This document shows positions 1 to 10,062 of a stretch of 64,000 nt of DNA, in pieces. Position 1 is the first letter of the stretch. Each line of letters opens with the position of its first letter. Under the pieces are notes generated by a model that saw nothing but the letters and a program-made list of their open reading frames with translations, was not told where the DNA came from and made no database searches. This DNA is from Dacryopinax spathularia (Eukaryota > Basidiomycota > Dacrymycetes > Dacrymycetales > Dacrymycetaceae), in NCBI GenBank assembly GCA_037974965.1, contig JBBPFI010000004.1:930001-994000 (forward strand). The letters run 5' to 3'. The translations under genes were made by a program, and so were the position numbers.

Positions 1-699
1 CCCAGGAGGAGTACATCGCAGTAGATCTCCTCAAGAAGTGATGCTAAGAGCCGCGCCCAGTAGATGTAAGTATCTGGACCGAACACTGCGACCTTTGACC
101 CCCTTATATGCGTTTGGCTCTGCCGCATGCCATTCCAGAGATGCCGCTGAGCTTTCTGTTGGACATACCGCCAGGCGCCTTCCGGTAGCTCGACCAGGAA
201 TGCATCGAGTACCGAAGAATTCACATCCTCCCCCGGTATCCAAGAACGTAGTACGCCGGGCACAGGTGCGATGCAGGTGTGTTGAAGATCACACACTTGT
301 CGGCAGAGATCGCTGATGTGGCTTCCAATGGTTAATTGGGCGAATCGCCTAATCAGCATGAGCGCACCACAAACGGAACTACAAGAACAACGACTAACCA
401 TATTGCGTCCTCATTCAAGCGATACATGGGAGAGGACAAGGAGGCTGAATACAAGTAGTTAAGGGCAGCTTGACAGAAGCTTGCGCGGTCCCGAGAGGTA
501 CATAATCTCATTCTCCGTCCCGTCAGCGCGGCTTAGACTGGAGGGACGGGTCCGACTTACTGAGCACCCACATCATCGTCGCATTTGCTTGAACCCTTCT
601 CCGACTCTGCTACCGCTTCCTCCATCGACCATGCTACAAGGGCCGGACTCCGTGAGGTGTGGGCCAACCCGCCCTGTCCCTCCACTAAGGTACTAAAGG
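1..699. other. left edge, no gene seen
   Basis: No open frame here shows family motifs or a convincing exon pair. Short frames exist on both strands, but I could support none of them. It may be the 3' flank of the minus-strand gene that ends at 700. Confidence 0.4.
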
Positions 700-1185
700 T
701 TAGGCTGACGATTGCTTGGCAGGATAGATGAGCTCACCAGGTTCACACAATGTGGCATGCATCACCTCCAGGCCGCTCTCCTGGCCCTTGACGCCGGACG
801 TGACATGAACCGATATCAATGCCAGCCGCGAGTCGGGCAAGACGGCCTGAACCGTCGCAAGGCTGTATGGGTCACAGGTCGTTGGATCGGCCACGCGCAG
901 GCATGTGAAGGCGTCCAATGAGCTGGGCTCGTACTTCGGTATCATGGTAGTGTACGGTGTTGTTTCAAGGTATGGCGTGTCATATTGACGAGGAGCAGGA
1001 GCAGGGGTAGGGCGTGCCGAAGACCTCTCGAGATATGCCAGTACTCTGGTAAGGAGTGCTACAGCTTCTGCCGTGGCCAATTCTGCAAAAGAGTTGCGAT
1101 GCTTGGGAAGAGTCATTCCTTGCAGGTGGTCGTTGGAAGCTTGCCTGCGCGCAAGTGTACGGTAGTAACCGGGGCGGTGTGTCAT
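700..1185 (-). CDS. hypothetical protein downstream of Pif1-L
   Basis: An open frame of about 161 codons from the ATG at 1185. It has a proline/alanine-rich middle and a C-terminal half rich in Leu, Val and Ser that reads like a folded protein. I recognise no family. An upstream ATG at 1402 in another frame could be a first exon, which would put the gene start 93 bases after the helicase stop on the same strand. Being on the same strand and so close to the helicase suggests read-through transcription or a paired function. The start and any splicing are unresolved. Confidence 0.35.
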   Translation of the reverse strand: MTHRPGYYRTLARRQASNDHLQGMTLPKHRNSFAELATAEAVALLTRVLAYLERSSARPTPAPAPRQYDTPYLETTPYTTMIPKYEPSSLDAFTCLRVADPTTCDPYSLATVQAVLPDSRLALISVHVTSGVKGQESGLEVMHATLCEPGELIYPAKQSSA

Positions 1186-1494
1186 ACATCCATAGGACAC
1201 GGTCTTCCCTGCATGCCTTCATGCTATTACTAGCTGGTGTTGACGCGCCCAGCATCGGAGGCTTTCTAAGACACCATGTGGACCACAGATGAGAGGCGGT
1301 GCAATGAGGGGGAGCAATCCGCTGTGCTGGCTTGTCAGGTTGAGGTTGCCTTATAAGGCTACAGGACGCGGAGAGGGCTGCCTCTCCTTTCTTCGTCTGC
1401 ATTTCCCAAAATCATGTATGGACTTCTTATAGACAGGAATGATACAGGCATTATACATCAAATGGCCCCAACAGGGCATACGGACAATCTCTCA

Positions 1495-3828
1495 TTAAAT
1501 GCCATAGCCTTGTGGTTCACACGGATCTAACCAGGCGATGGTAAGCACTGAAGGGTCCGGACAGAAGCAGCGGCAAACCTTGCTGCGGTCGTACCCTAAA
1601 ACTTGCAGACCACTCAAGGATGCAGCACGCGAGAGGGCAACGTATGCTTGACCTAATGTTTGGACCTAAGTAAAACTTAGCACCGATGAAGTCATTCGAA
1701 CCCACCGTCCTCCCAGACATTGCTGAGATCAGCGAAGACTCGGGACAGCGTCTGTCCTTGTGCCCCATGATGTGTGAAACCGTAGGCGGGAACGAGAGGT
1801 ATCTACCTGCCAGTATGAACAAGTGGACCGATGCAGCCATCCACAAGCGTACCTGTTTGCGCCAACCCGCCCACGAGCGCCTTTGATAGGTATAGACATC
1901 CCAAAACCGCGGTGTCGCTAACATGACCAACTCCGGATGGTTGCCTCTAGCGGGAAATTGTACCACGGGGCAGACACAATCGTCGTCTCTGAGATCATGT
2001 CGCAAAGGCTTTCGGCAGGCATCAGTCGTTTGAGGAAACTCGGTTGGCACCCACCGCTCTCCTGCGGCTGTCCAAGCAGAGCTAGACATGAAACCGAGGA
2101 CGAAGCCCAGGCGTCCATTAACCAGGTGAGGGTTTCCTGGTATGTTGCGCAAAAGTCTGACGGGCATATCCTTCTTCAATGTAAGATTCGACGACGCATT
2201 GAGCTTGCTAAAGCGGGATTCGAGGCTGCGACGCTTGGACGGGTTCTCAACATAGTCAATAGCGCGATAGACGTGCTCCGTCCCGGGTAAATGGGCAAGT
2301 GCCTCCACGTTAGCCTCCCTGACCTTAAAACGCGTGCCGAAGCTAGCAGCATACAGTGAGAGGAGTTGCTCACAGTATCTATGACTATAGCACTCACAGT
2401 TTGACTGGGCCAATCCCATCTCCGTACTTTACTGGCCGATCGAGACCGCGGAGGATTTCATCCGATTGAGCCGATATCTTCCCCATTCGTACCTCGTTAA
2501 GGAGTGTTTGAAATGCTGATATGAACGAGAATTAGACTGTCTGGTACTAAGTAGGCATAGTAATCCCACCAATGTCCGCTTGTCGAAAGATCTGTGTGAG
2601 TTTGTATTGGTGCGGCAAGGCAGCATCCCAGGATCTCGCTTCAAAAGCGAGCCTAACCGGCGTACCGTCTTCCGAAACCGGCGGCAGTTGAAAGAAGTCC
2701 CCGCAGATGATAAGCTGCATGATACCTCAGCAGATGGAGGCGCCACACGGGACACGCCGCACCTGGATACCGCCGAATGCCACATACTTCTTCCTGATCT
2801 TAATAGCGACATCCGTCAGTGCATCGAACCAGAAGGCGCTCAACATCGAAACTGTGGTATGCTCAGTAGGTATCGGGCGGCCGGCCAAACACGCACCTTC
2901 GTCGACTACAAGCACCTCCGTCTTTAGCCATCTTTGTACCTTGACGGGACTATCCTGAATGGACGCGAGCATCTCCTCCACGGTGTCTTCGCGACCAGTA
3001 AGGCCTGCCCAGCTGTATAAGGTGCGTCCATCTATGTGGAAAGCAGAAAGGCCGGTCGTAGCCGTCACTGCCACGGCTTCTGGGCGACAGTGGAAACGAT
3101 TTTGCTGCAAATCAGCGACAATCGAGCGCAGTAATAGAGTCTTGCCGCTGCCTGTTCATTAGGACGATAAATAGAATACTGGGCTCTAACTGAGTGAGCT
3201 CGCCTGCTGGACCGGTGAAAAACACGTTGAGTCCTCTAAGCGCCAGACGGTGAATATATGCTTGCTCAGCATTGAGGGTAGCATTCGCAGGAAAGTCGTC
3301 TTGAGCTCCACGAATACATCCCGTAACTGGCGGGCGCACCGGCGAAGATGTAATAGGGCTGTCGGGCGGAGGCTCAGGCGGTGCTCTTCGTGATGGGTTC
3401 AAGGCAACAGCCTTAGCGAGCGGCAGTACACAAGCATCTTTCCTCAAATACGGGTGAGGGCGGGAACCGGCATTTCGTGAAGGAGAGCGGGGTTTCTGTA
3501 GAGCCAAAGCATGACTCTTCGCGCCTGTCGCACCGGCTTGAATCGGTCTGGCTCGGAGATCCGATCTGTCACGCGAACTTGAGTGAATTTCGGCGGGCTG
3601 TTTGTTCGAGGGCGAATGGTGAACTGCCTCGTTTCTGCTTGGGCTGCCGCGGGGTTGATATAACGGGACGGGAGATGAGGCTGCACTGGGAGGAGCGACG
3701 GGTGCAGACAGAAGATCCTGAGCAAGCCGCGACAAGTCTAGGGGAGCGCATATATGAAGATTAGACGGCCGTGAGAGGGCTAGTTCACGTCGTTGGAGAG
3801 ACAGTAAGTTTTCTCGAGTGGGGCCCAT
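1495..3828 (-). CDS. Pif1-family DNA helicase (left copy)
   Basis: An SF1B 5'-3' DNA helicase, ATP dependent, expected in the nucleus or mitochondrion. Read from ATG 3828 through introns, all core motifs appear in order. Residues 1 to about 190 are a disordered, Pro/Ser-rich region, followed by a Q-motif-like stretch (LNAEQ). Walker A reads GPAGSGKT across an intron at 3203-3152, motif Ia follows (VAVTATTGLSAFHIDG), and Walker B reads VVDEVSM across an intron at 2896-2852. Motif III is GGIQ then CGDFFQLPPV. The C-terminal half has LVNGRLG, IPLVPAYGFTHHGAQGQT and GQAYVALSRA (motif VI with its Arg). I place the stop at 1495-1497, beyond the longest single frame. There is no Rep/HUH or Helitron N-terminal domain. 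The Walker A intron has a GC donor, not GT. I saw no unexplained stop. It shares five intron positions with the helicase at 59657-61737. Confidence 0.85.
3152..3203 (-). other. GC-AG intron inside Walker A codon
   Basis: On the minus strand the exon ends ..CCAGCAG, the intron starts GCGAGC and ends AACAG, and the next exon restores GPAGSGKT. The 52-base length matches the other introns. GC-AG introns are a known minor class spliced by the major spliceosome. Confidence 0.6.
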
Positions 3829-4077
3829 TTTGGCCCCGTTCAGTGGAGGTGGCGATGATCGTCAAGAATTGAGGAAGCTCTCGCACTAATATCGAAATCA
3901 AGACGTCCCTGAAGATATGACGCCTAACCTGATTTGCATCCGTTTGACTCGATGTGCTCTTCCTCGAGGTCACCTTCGGTCCCCCACACTATGCCTCCCG
4001 CCACTGTCCCACAACGCCTTCGCCCAATACCCACGACCGGAGCTCTTGCTTTGTCTTGATGCTTGACTTTACATGAC
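3829..4077. promoter_or_regulatory. divergent promoter between Pif1-L and gene C
   Basis: A gap of 249 bp separates the ATG of the minus-strand helicase from the ATG of the plus-strand gene at 4078. Both genes must be driven from it. I recognise no specific operator. Confidence 0.45.
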
Positions 4078-7000
4078 ATGAGAAGCACCGAAAAAGAAGT
4101 TTTAGAGATTGAAGACCCGCATATTAGCACTGCAACTCGACCAACGACCCTCGCGAGGAGCGCCGGGGAGGGACGACCGGCCGTGAGGGACGTCGTCGAT
4201 GCCTACACGAACGATATACTGCGCATTTGGCAGGCAGTATGGAAGGAGGAAACTAGGAGAAGCCCACCGCTTGATCTGAACACAGCGATGGCAGCAGAAG
4301 TGGTATTCTGGGCCCCGAAGCTGGTACGTCGATATATGCGCTGTGCTGATGGCTGGCGGAGGGTGACGAAGTCTATAGACGGCGTTACTCCGATGCTACG
4401 CCTATTTGGGTCTCTCCGCTTGGCCTCTCGACCTCCGAGATCGGATTAACAACTTCCTCGGCGACTGTCAGTCGCTACAACGACACCGGGTCAGCCTTCC
4501 AGGAGGGCTAGTGGCAGGACTCGAATGGACCTTAGTCCCCGCGGAGTACAGACAGGCGTTCGCCTTATTCGATGGCATACATGGTCCGCCCCATGGACCT
4601 TCACTACCGTACGCCGACGACGACGGTGCCGTCCATCTTCATTATCGGAAGCACGGCCAACAGAACTGCGTTCGCGTGCCTTGGGAAGAAGGGAGCCGAC
4701 TAATCTTCGCACACGTAGTCGATGCTCAGTTGCGGGAATTGAAACCACCTGTTATGTCAAAGGATAAAGAGAATGAAGCGAGAGCATGGGTCAAGACGGC
4801 GATGAAGATATGGGTAAGCGTTACAATACTTTGTAGTGCGCGGCTGACACCCTATTGCGTCAGGATGCGAGTATGCAACACATGGAGGCAATGCCCCTAG
4901 GAATCTGGCCAGCTTGGCTACAACTCAGGTTTCTGGGGGATCAAGCCATGATGAAGCAAGCGTGTTTGTTGTACAACGTGGCACGCTCGGAGACTCTTCT
5001 GCAAGCTGCTTACACCCCCGCGTGCTTTCGGGCTTTTGCATTGGGCCGCAAGCCGAGCATATTCGAAGACACACCGGGTGAAAGGGAGCCTCGACACTTG
5101 CTCAACGACTGGTTCACGGCGGATGACGAAGAACGGACGATAGCCAGAATGGCATATGCTCATGCTGTCTTGGACTCTCAGTTTGCGCCGGACATCATGA
5201 GTCGGTTTGTCAGCCAGCCAAAATGGGTACCAGGCGGGAGGAGATCGAGCGTGGAGCTCTATCTTCAGCACGCTTGTAACCATATGGTAAGTGGTGCAGT
5301 CACGATGACCCATCGCCACTCGCAGCAGGAACGCTACGCTAGACAGCATACCTCATTCAATGTCGTCTGGCCTATGTGCCTCCGAGTCAGAAGATGATCG
5401 GGATACTCCACTCGCTCCTGCAAGCCTGTAGCGCGCTGACGAAATCTTATGAGCTCGAGCTTCCCATACCTCTTGAACTGCTTCCTGTGGATGACCTGCC
5501 GGAACGGTCATGGGCTGGGTGCTCGCGATGGTCCATCGCCTGGCCCAGCCGGGTCCTCTTACTTCCCCTGAGCGTTTGGGAGACGTTGGTTGCGGATGTT
5601 CTCAAACCGAAGGGGGGAGAAAGAGCAGGTAGTGGGGAAGCGTTGATATTGGAGGATTGGGTGAGAAAAGCAGGATTCCTAGTAGTAAGTGGAACTGTGA
5701 CTGGTTGTCGACGCGCACAGGCTGATACAATGTAGGGCGCGTTCTACACGATGCATGATGTAATCGCCTGCGAAGAAGCTGGTGATAACCTGAACTCCGA
5801 TCTCATGCTCACGCTGAGCTTTGCGCATCGCATTGTGGAATATCGTCAACTGAGTCTCAAGAGGCTGCTTCCCGACATTGTGGTAGTCCCGAGGGCCATT
5901 CGGCACAGACACAAGGAGGTGTTTGCTTATTCTGAAGAACGGCAAAGACGTGCGATCGAGCAGGACATACGTGAAAAGCAGACGAAGCTGCGACAATGGA
6001 TCCAATCCGGGCACATGGCGAGTGCTCCTGCCCATGTTACTCCACCACAAACGCCGACAGTCGCATCGCGTTGTAAAGGCTGTGCGACCGACAAAGCTGT
6101 AGCGGGGCAATCGAATGGCGACTCGAACGGGCCGGACGATGCAACGATGCAATCTGTGGCTACATGCGTGGGGGATGAGCGACATGCGGAGAGTGTGTCT
6201 ACTCCGAAGCGTGTGGATCCGAGCGCATACACCGGTCATAGTTCTGCAGGCGAATATCCCGACACTCCGGTAGAACCACAGCCTCAACCGTTGGATGAAT
6301 CCCTGAAGAGAACATACACTGAGTACGAGGAAGGAGCCAACTTGGCCGGTCATGCCAACGATGAGCAAGAGCCACCGCCACGCCGCAGAAAGCATTTCGA
6401 CAGCTCAGCACATAGAGATGCAGGCGCCGGTGAGGAAGATGACTGTGGATCGCTGGACCAGCCGGCAGATCCGCTGGTCCAAGAAGAGCCAGCGGACATG
6501 CCGGTCTGCGAAACAAGCGATGGAGTCGTCGATGATGACGTGTGGGCAACGAACGCTCAAACGTCAAGCAAGACAAAGAGCCCAGCAACGGATACACGGG
6601 ACCTGGCGGGCGGGCCTTCGGATCACGGCAGCGCTGAAGTACCTCGTCCGACAGCCGACTGTGCAGACGCGCATACATCATCATCAGCGTCGATATCACG
6701 GCTTCCTCTCGCCGTCCATCCGTACCGCCAGGAGCATACGTATTATGAAGGGGGGCAGTTCGACAGACCCGATTGGCCGCATCTCGATCTCATTGACAGG
6801 AAAAAGTATGTGACGATCGATGGCACCAATCGGTTGATTCGCAAATATGGTGCCGAACTGGAGTCTGAAAGCCATCATGATTTTATTCCAGTCTTGATGC
6901 AGCCCGAGAACGTCAGCGTAGAGGCAGTGCGAGAACATGGGGCCGTCGCCGTCAAGTATCCGGACTGGTGCACGCTGATTGTGAGTGCCATGGTAGTATG

Positions 7001-7475
7001 CGGCGTGGGCCTGCTAACCCTCTTTGGACAGTTCCTACATGGACCGTTTCGTTGTCAAGACTGTCAAGGTTCAGAGAACCCCAGAAGCAAGCCCAAAGGC
7101 GGCCGAGGGCGACAGAGACTCATCGGACAGCCGGGGGGTTCAACCCAAGTGGGATGGCCTTTATGTGTGGAAATATGCGTGGTGAGCATTGGAGGGAAGT
7201 GTCTCGTGTGTTCGTCAAGGGGACGAAACTGTGAATGGTGTAAGCGAGACTTGAAGAGCAGTAAGTCGTGGGGCCGTTTTCGCCGGACTTTCGCTCATCC
7301 GAACGCAGTTCCGTATAGTGTATACTGGAGACCGATGGATGAATATCAGGGCGGGCGTGTACCGACTCTGGCTGAGCTATGGAAACTTCTCAAGAAACTG
7401 CAGAGATGGGACCTGCCGGTACCGCTGACAAAGAATGAGAAACAGTTGCGGGCTTCAGCGCGCCGTGTCATGTGA
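4078..7475 (+). CDS. multi-exon protein of unknown function, divergent to Pif1-L
   Basis: A gene of about 1,000 residues starting at ATG 4078. Exon joins I could read: 4078-4323, 4379-about 4813, a third exon to about 5285, a fourth to 5684, then 5736 onward. All introns are GT-AG and short. Exons 2-4 are rich in Leu, Trp and Arg and look like a helical globular region. From about 5950 to 6700 the protein is low-complexity and acidic (disordered), and a folded C-terminal piece follows (6720-6980 and 7300-7475). The splice path between 6980 and 7300 is ambiguous, because two frames remain open there. I recognise no domain. It is transcribed away from the helicase across a shared promoter, and the right-arm helicase has an unknown divergent neighbour too. 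Confidence 0.6.
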
Positions 7476-7678
7476 GCCCATGCGTGCCGGTCGTGTTCGC
7501 ATAGCCCATTGTAATACAGCTCTGTGACCGAACCTCTCGTGTATGACGTGCCAATGAGAGTGCTGCAACTCGGTGTCGAGGTGGTTGAGCGCGTAGTCCG
7601 CTTCAGCAAGACATCGATGCACATTTACCAATGCACACAGCGTGATTGTTATTGAATTATCTACATATAAGCAGATGG

Positions 7679-9500
7679 CTACGAGCGCGAAGGGAAATCT
7701 GTCTGAGTGAAATCAGGACGCAGAATATGGTCTATCTCTGCCAAGAGTTCCCCTTCAACAGGCTGAAGTCTATCCTCATCCGGAATGTCGAGTCCGAATA
7801 AACCCAGATGTTGCTCATCATCGTCGTCGTCGTCCTCCTCCTCGGCTTGCTGAACCAGTTCAAGATACTCATCGGCGATGGTCATCTCATGCTCCACCCG
7901 TAATCGTAGGCTGGACAGGACCCCGTGACGAGAAGGAGCACACTGGAAAGCCGAACGCAAGGCCGAGAAAACGGACCACAACGTTATGAGGGTGATAGGA
8001 GGGCGTCCCAGATCTATTGTTGGCTCTGAGTACGACTGTGGGACGATGGGGATGATCGCACGTACGGTCATAGTGCGCGGTTATATGCGCGTCGAAATCC
8101 GGTGGAACAAGTTGGAAAACCGGGTGTGCGGGAGGAGCATACAGCTCCTGGGCGTACTGGAGGTCGTCTTCACCCACGATGACCTTCCGTGTCGTTTTGT
8201 CAGCTCCACATCTGCACATTCCGATGGAGGCAACCGCAGCTCACCCGATAATCCCTAGCGCCATATCGCTCCGGATGAGCAATAATCTGCTCTGGTATCG
8301 CCACGGGTAATATCTTGTTCCTGTCTGCTCGGGGTTTGCTAGCATTGTGCAGCGCACGATATTCTTCCAGTCGCAGCTTTAAGAATGTTATGACAACCCA
8401 GCGGAAGACATAGCTGCGGAATGGGTTAGACATGACCTCATCATTGGATTATGCGCTCACGCGTCCAACAGTTCTGCACGGTGAAATAGTCCATTGCGAA
8501 CGCCCTCAGCAAATACATCCTCATACGAAGGAGTAAATTCTCTGCGTAACTGGCTCCATTTCGCCTCGCATCGGACGTTGCTGTGGCCAGGGCACCACGA
8601 GTGCTGGGTTTGCCCTACCAGGCTGGGATCAAGGCACTGCCGAAGCATGCTATGCCCATTAGCAATGCCGTTGTTCTCGGAGCCTGCATCACTTTGGGTA
8701 ATGAGGGGGATCCCTGTTGTACAGATGAGCAACTTGATTAGAGGAATGTGCACTAGAACTAACCACCGTAACGACAGGCCATCTGAAGGTAGTAGTGGAA
8801 AATGAGCCGCGGGTTGGAGTTATTCCACCAAGGTTCCACCCAGAGTAGCGCCCCCAAAAAGAGATCCATGCCGAGGTGCAGCGTGATACCATATAATGGC
8901 TTCCACTTATCGTGCTGATCGCAGGCGACGACGGCGAAAACACCGGCTGTCCAACACTGTTTGCGCTTCAGCCGATGTGCGCGTCGCTGAGCGACTTCTT
9001 GGGGGTACGTCTGCCGATTGTAAGCAGCAATGACGGCTCTTGTGGGGGTGAGTGCGCGGTAGAAAGGGCAGGGTGGATATAACGCAACTCGGAGGCCAGA
9101 ACACCCTTCATTCGCAACCAAGACTGCATGCGTTTCACCCCAGTATTCGGGCCGTAGCCGGCTTCTCGGACTAGTTCAATGTGGGGACCCACGCTGTTCT
9201 TGTCCAACGCTTGTTGACGAACGCTGAGAAGCCCCATCGCCTCACGTCTTCGTTTAACGGTTTTCGCTCTGAGGATAGATGAGCATGTCGCTGGCGAAGG
9301 ACGCTAACCAATGCGTACGACAAACCCCAGCCATTGCTCCTCCCGTCAACATCCTTCAGGACAACCTCAGCGATCACCTTGTCTCCCCATCCATACTGAT
9401 AGTATTTCTCGATGAGAGGCAGAAGTACATCGTCGGGAACTACAGGCGATCCAATAGGCGGGCATCAGGATGTGGATTCCGTTTGGGCGGTCGACATACC
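7679..9500 (-). mobile_element. integrase-core (rve-fold DDE) protein, element fossil
   Basis: A retrovirus-type integrase-fold protein of a family widespread in Agaricomycetes. Marks of the family include an N-terminal helix-turn-helix-like region (about 9170-9240), the segment reading ACDQHDKWKPLYGITLHLGM with WWNNSNPRL, a catalytic-core segment with QSDAGSEN, a following WSQLRREF region, and an acidic tail with a run of Asp/Glu near the C-terminus. Reading is split into about six open pieces. Several splits look like ordinary short introns, so it may be whole or lightly decayed, and I cannot tell which. I see no reverse transcriptase, capsid, terminal repeats or target-site duplication, so the element ends are undefined. 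Family motifs are still easy to read, which suggests it is not very old. The start is approximate. Confidence 0.6.
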
Positions 9501-10062
9501 GGCGGGAGGATGCTGGTTTGGCCTTCGCGCCCCGGGCAGCATGCGTACTGTCGGTGTTATGGTCGGAGGATTGCAACATGGCCGAAAGATTTGAGTTTGG
9601 GGACCAATCGTGGACCGCACACTCACCTCGACGTATAAGCCACCGACGCTTGAGGACAAACCGAATATGCAGAAGAGCAAAACGTCGACGAGTGGGTGTA
9701 CTGTAGAGGACGGACTACCAGGCCGACGGGTCAGTCACAGGCCGGCCAGGACCACCGTATAATGGGACGACGTCATGCACTGGCAATGATCCGCGATGGT
9801 CGATTTGCGGTGAGTCCGTGCAATTGTCGTCTACCAGCGGGACTGACTCGACTTCATCACAGTATCTAGACCAATGAAGGGTGATGACGGTGACTCGGGC
9901 TACCTGAGTCACTTTTTGGCGATGAAGAAACGAGAATTGCACAGTGCGGGCGGCGAGTCAGACTGGGAGTCGCGGCGAGCTGCGAACGGATTATAAGAGC
10001 TTGGACAACGAACAGGACGTCAACTGCACTCCCACAGAAGACACTATTCTGGACTCAAGGCG
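9501..10062. other. interval without a clear gene
   Basis: This lies between the integrase-core protein and the alpha-kinase start. Several short frames exist on both strands without motifs. It probably holds the alpha-kinase promoter and possibly an unrecognised first exon. Confidence 0.35.

Noticed and set aside
1495-3828. Helitron (Rep/helicase) interpretation of the Pif1 genes
   Set aside because: No Rep/HUH or Helitron N-terminal domain precedes either helicase, and no CTRR-type 3' hairpin was seen. The proteins read as stand-alone Pif1.
7679-9500. Polinton or LTR retroelement
   Set aside because: Only an integrase-core protein is visible; no polymerase, capsid, protease, reverse transcriptase or terminal repeats were found nearby.
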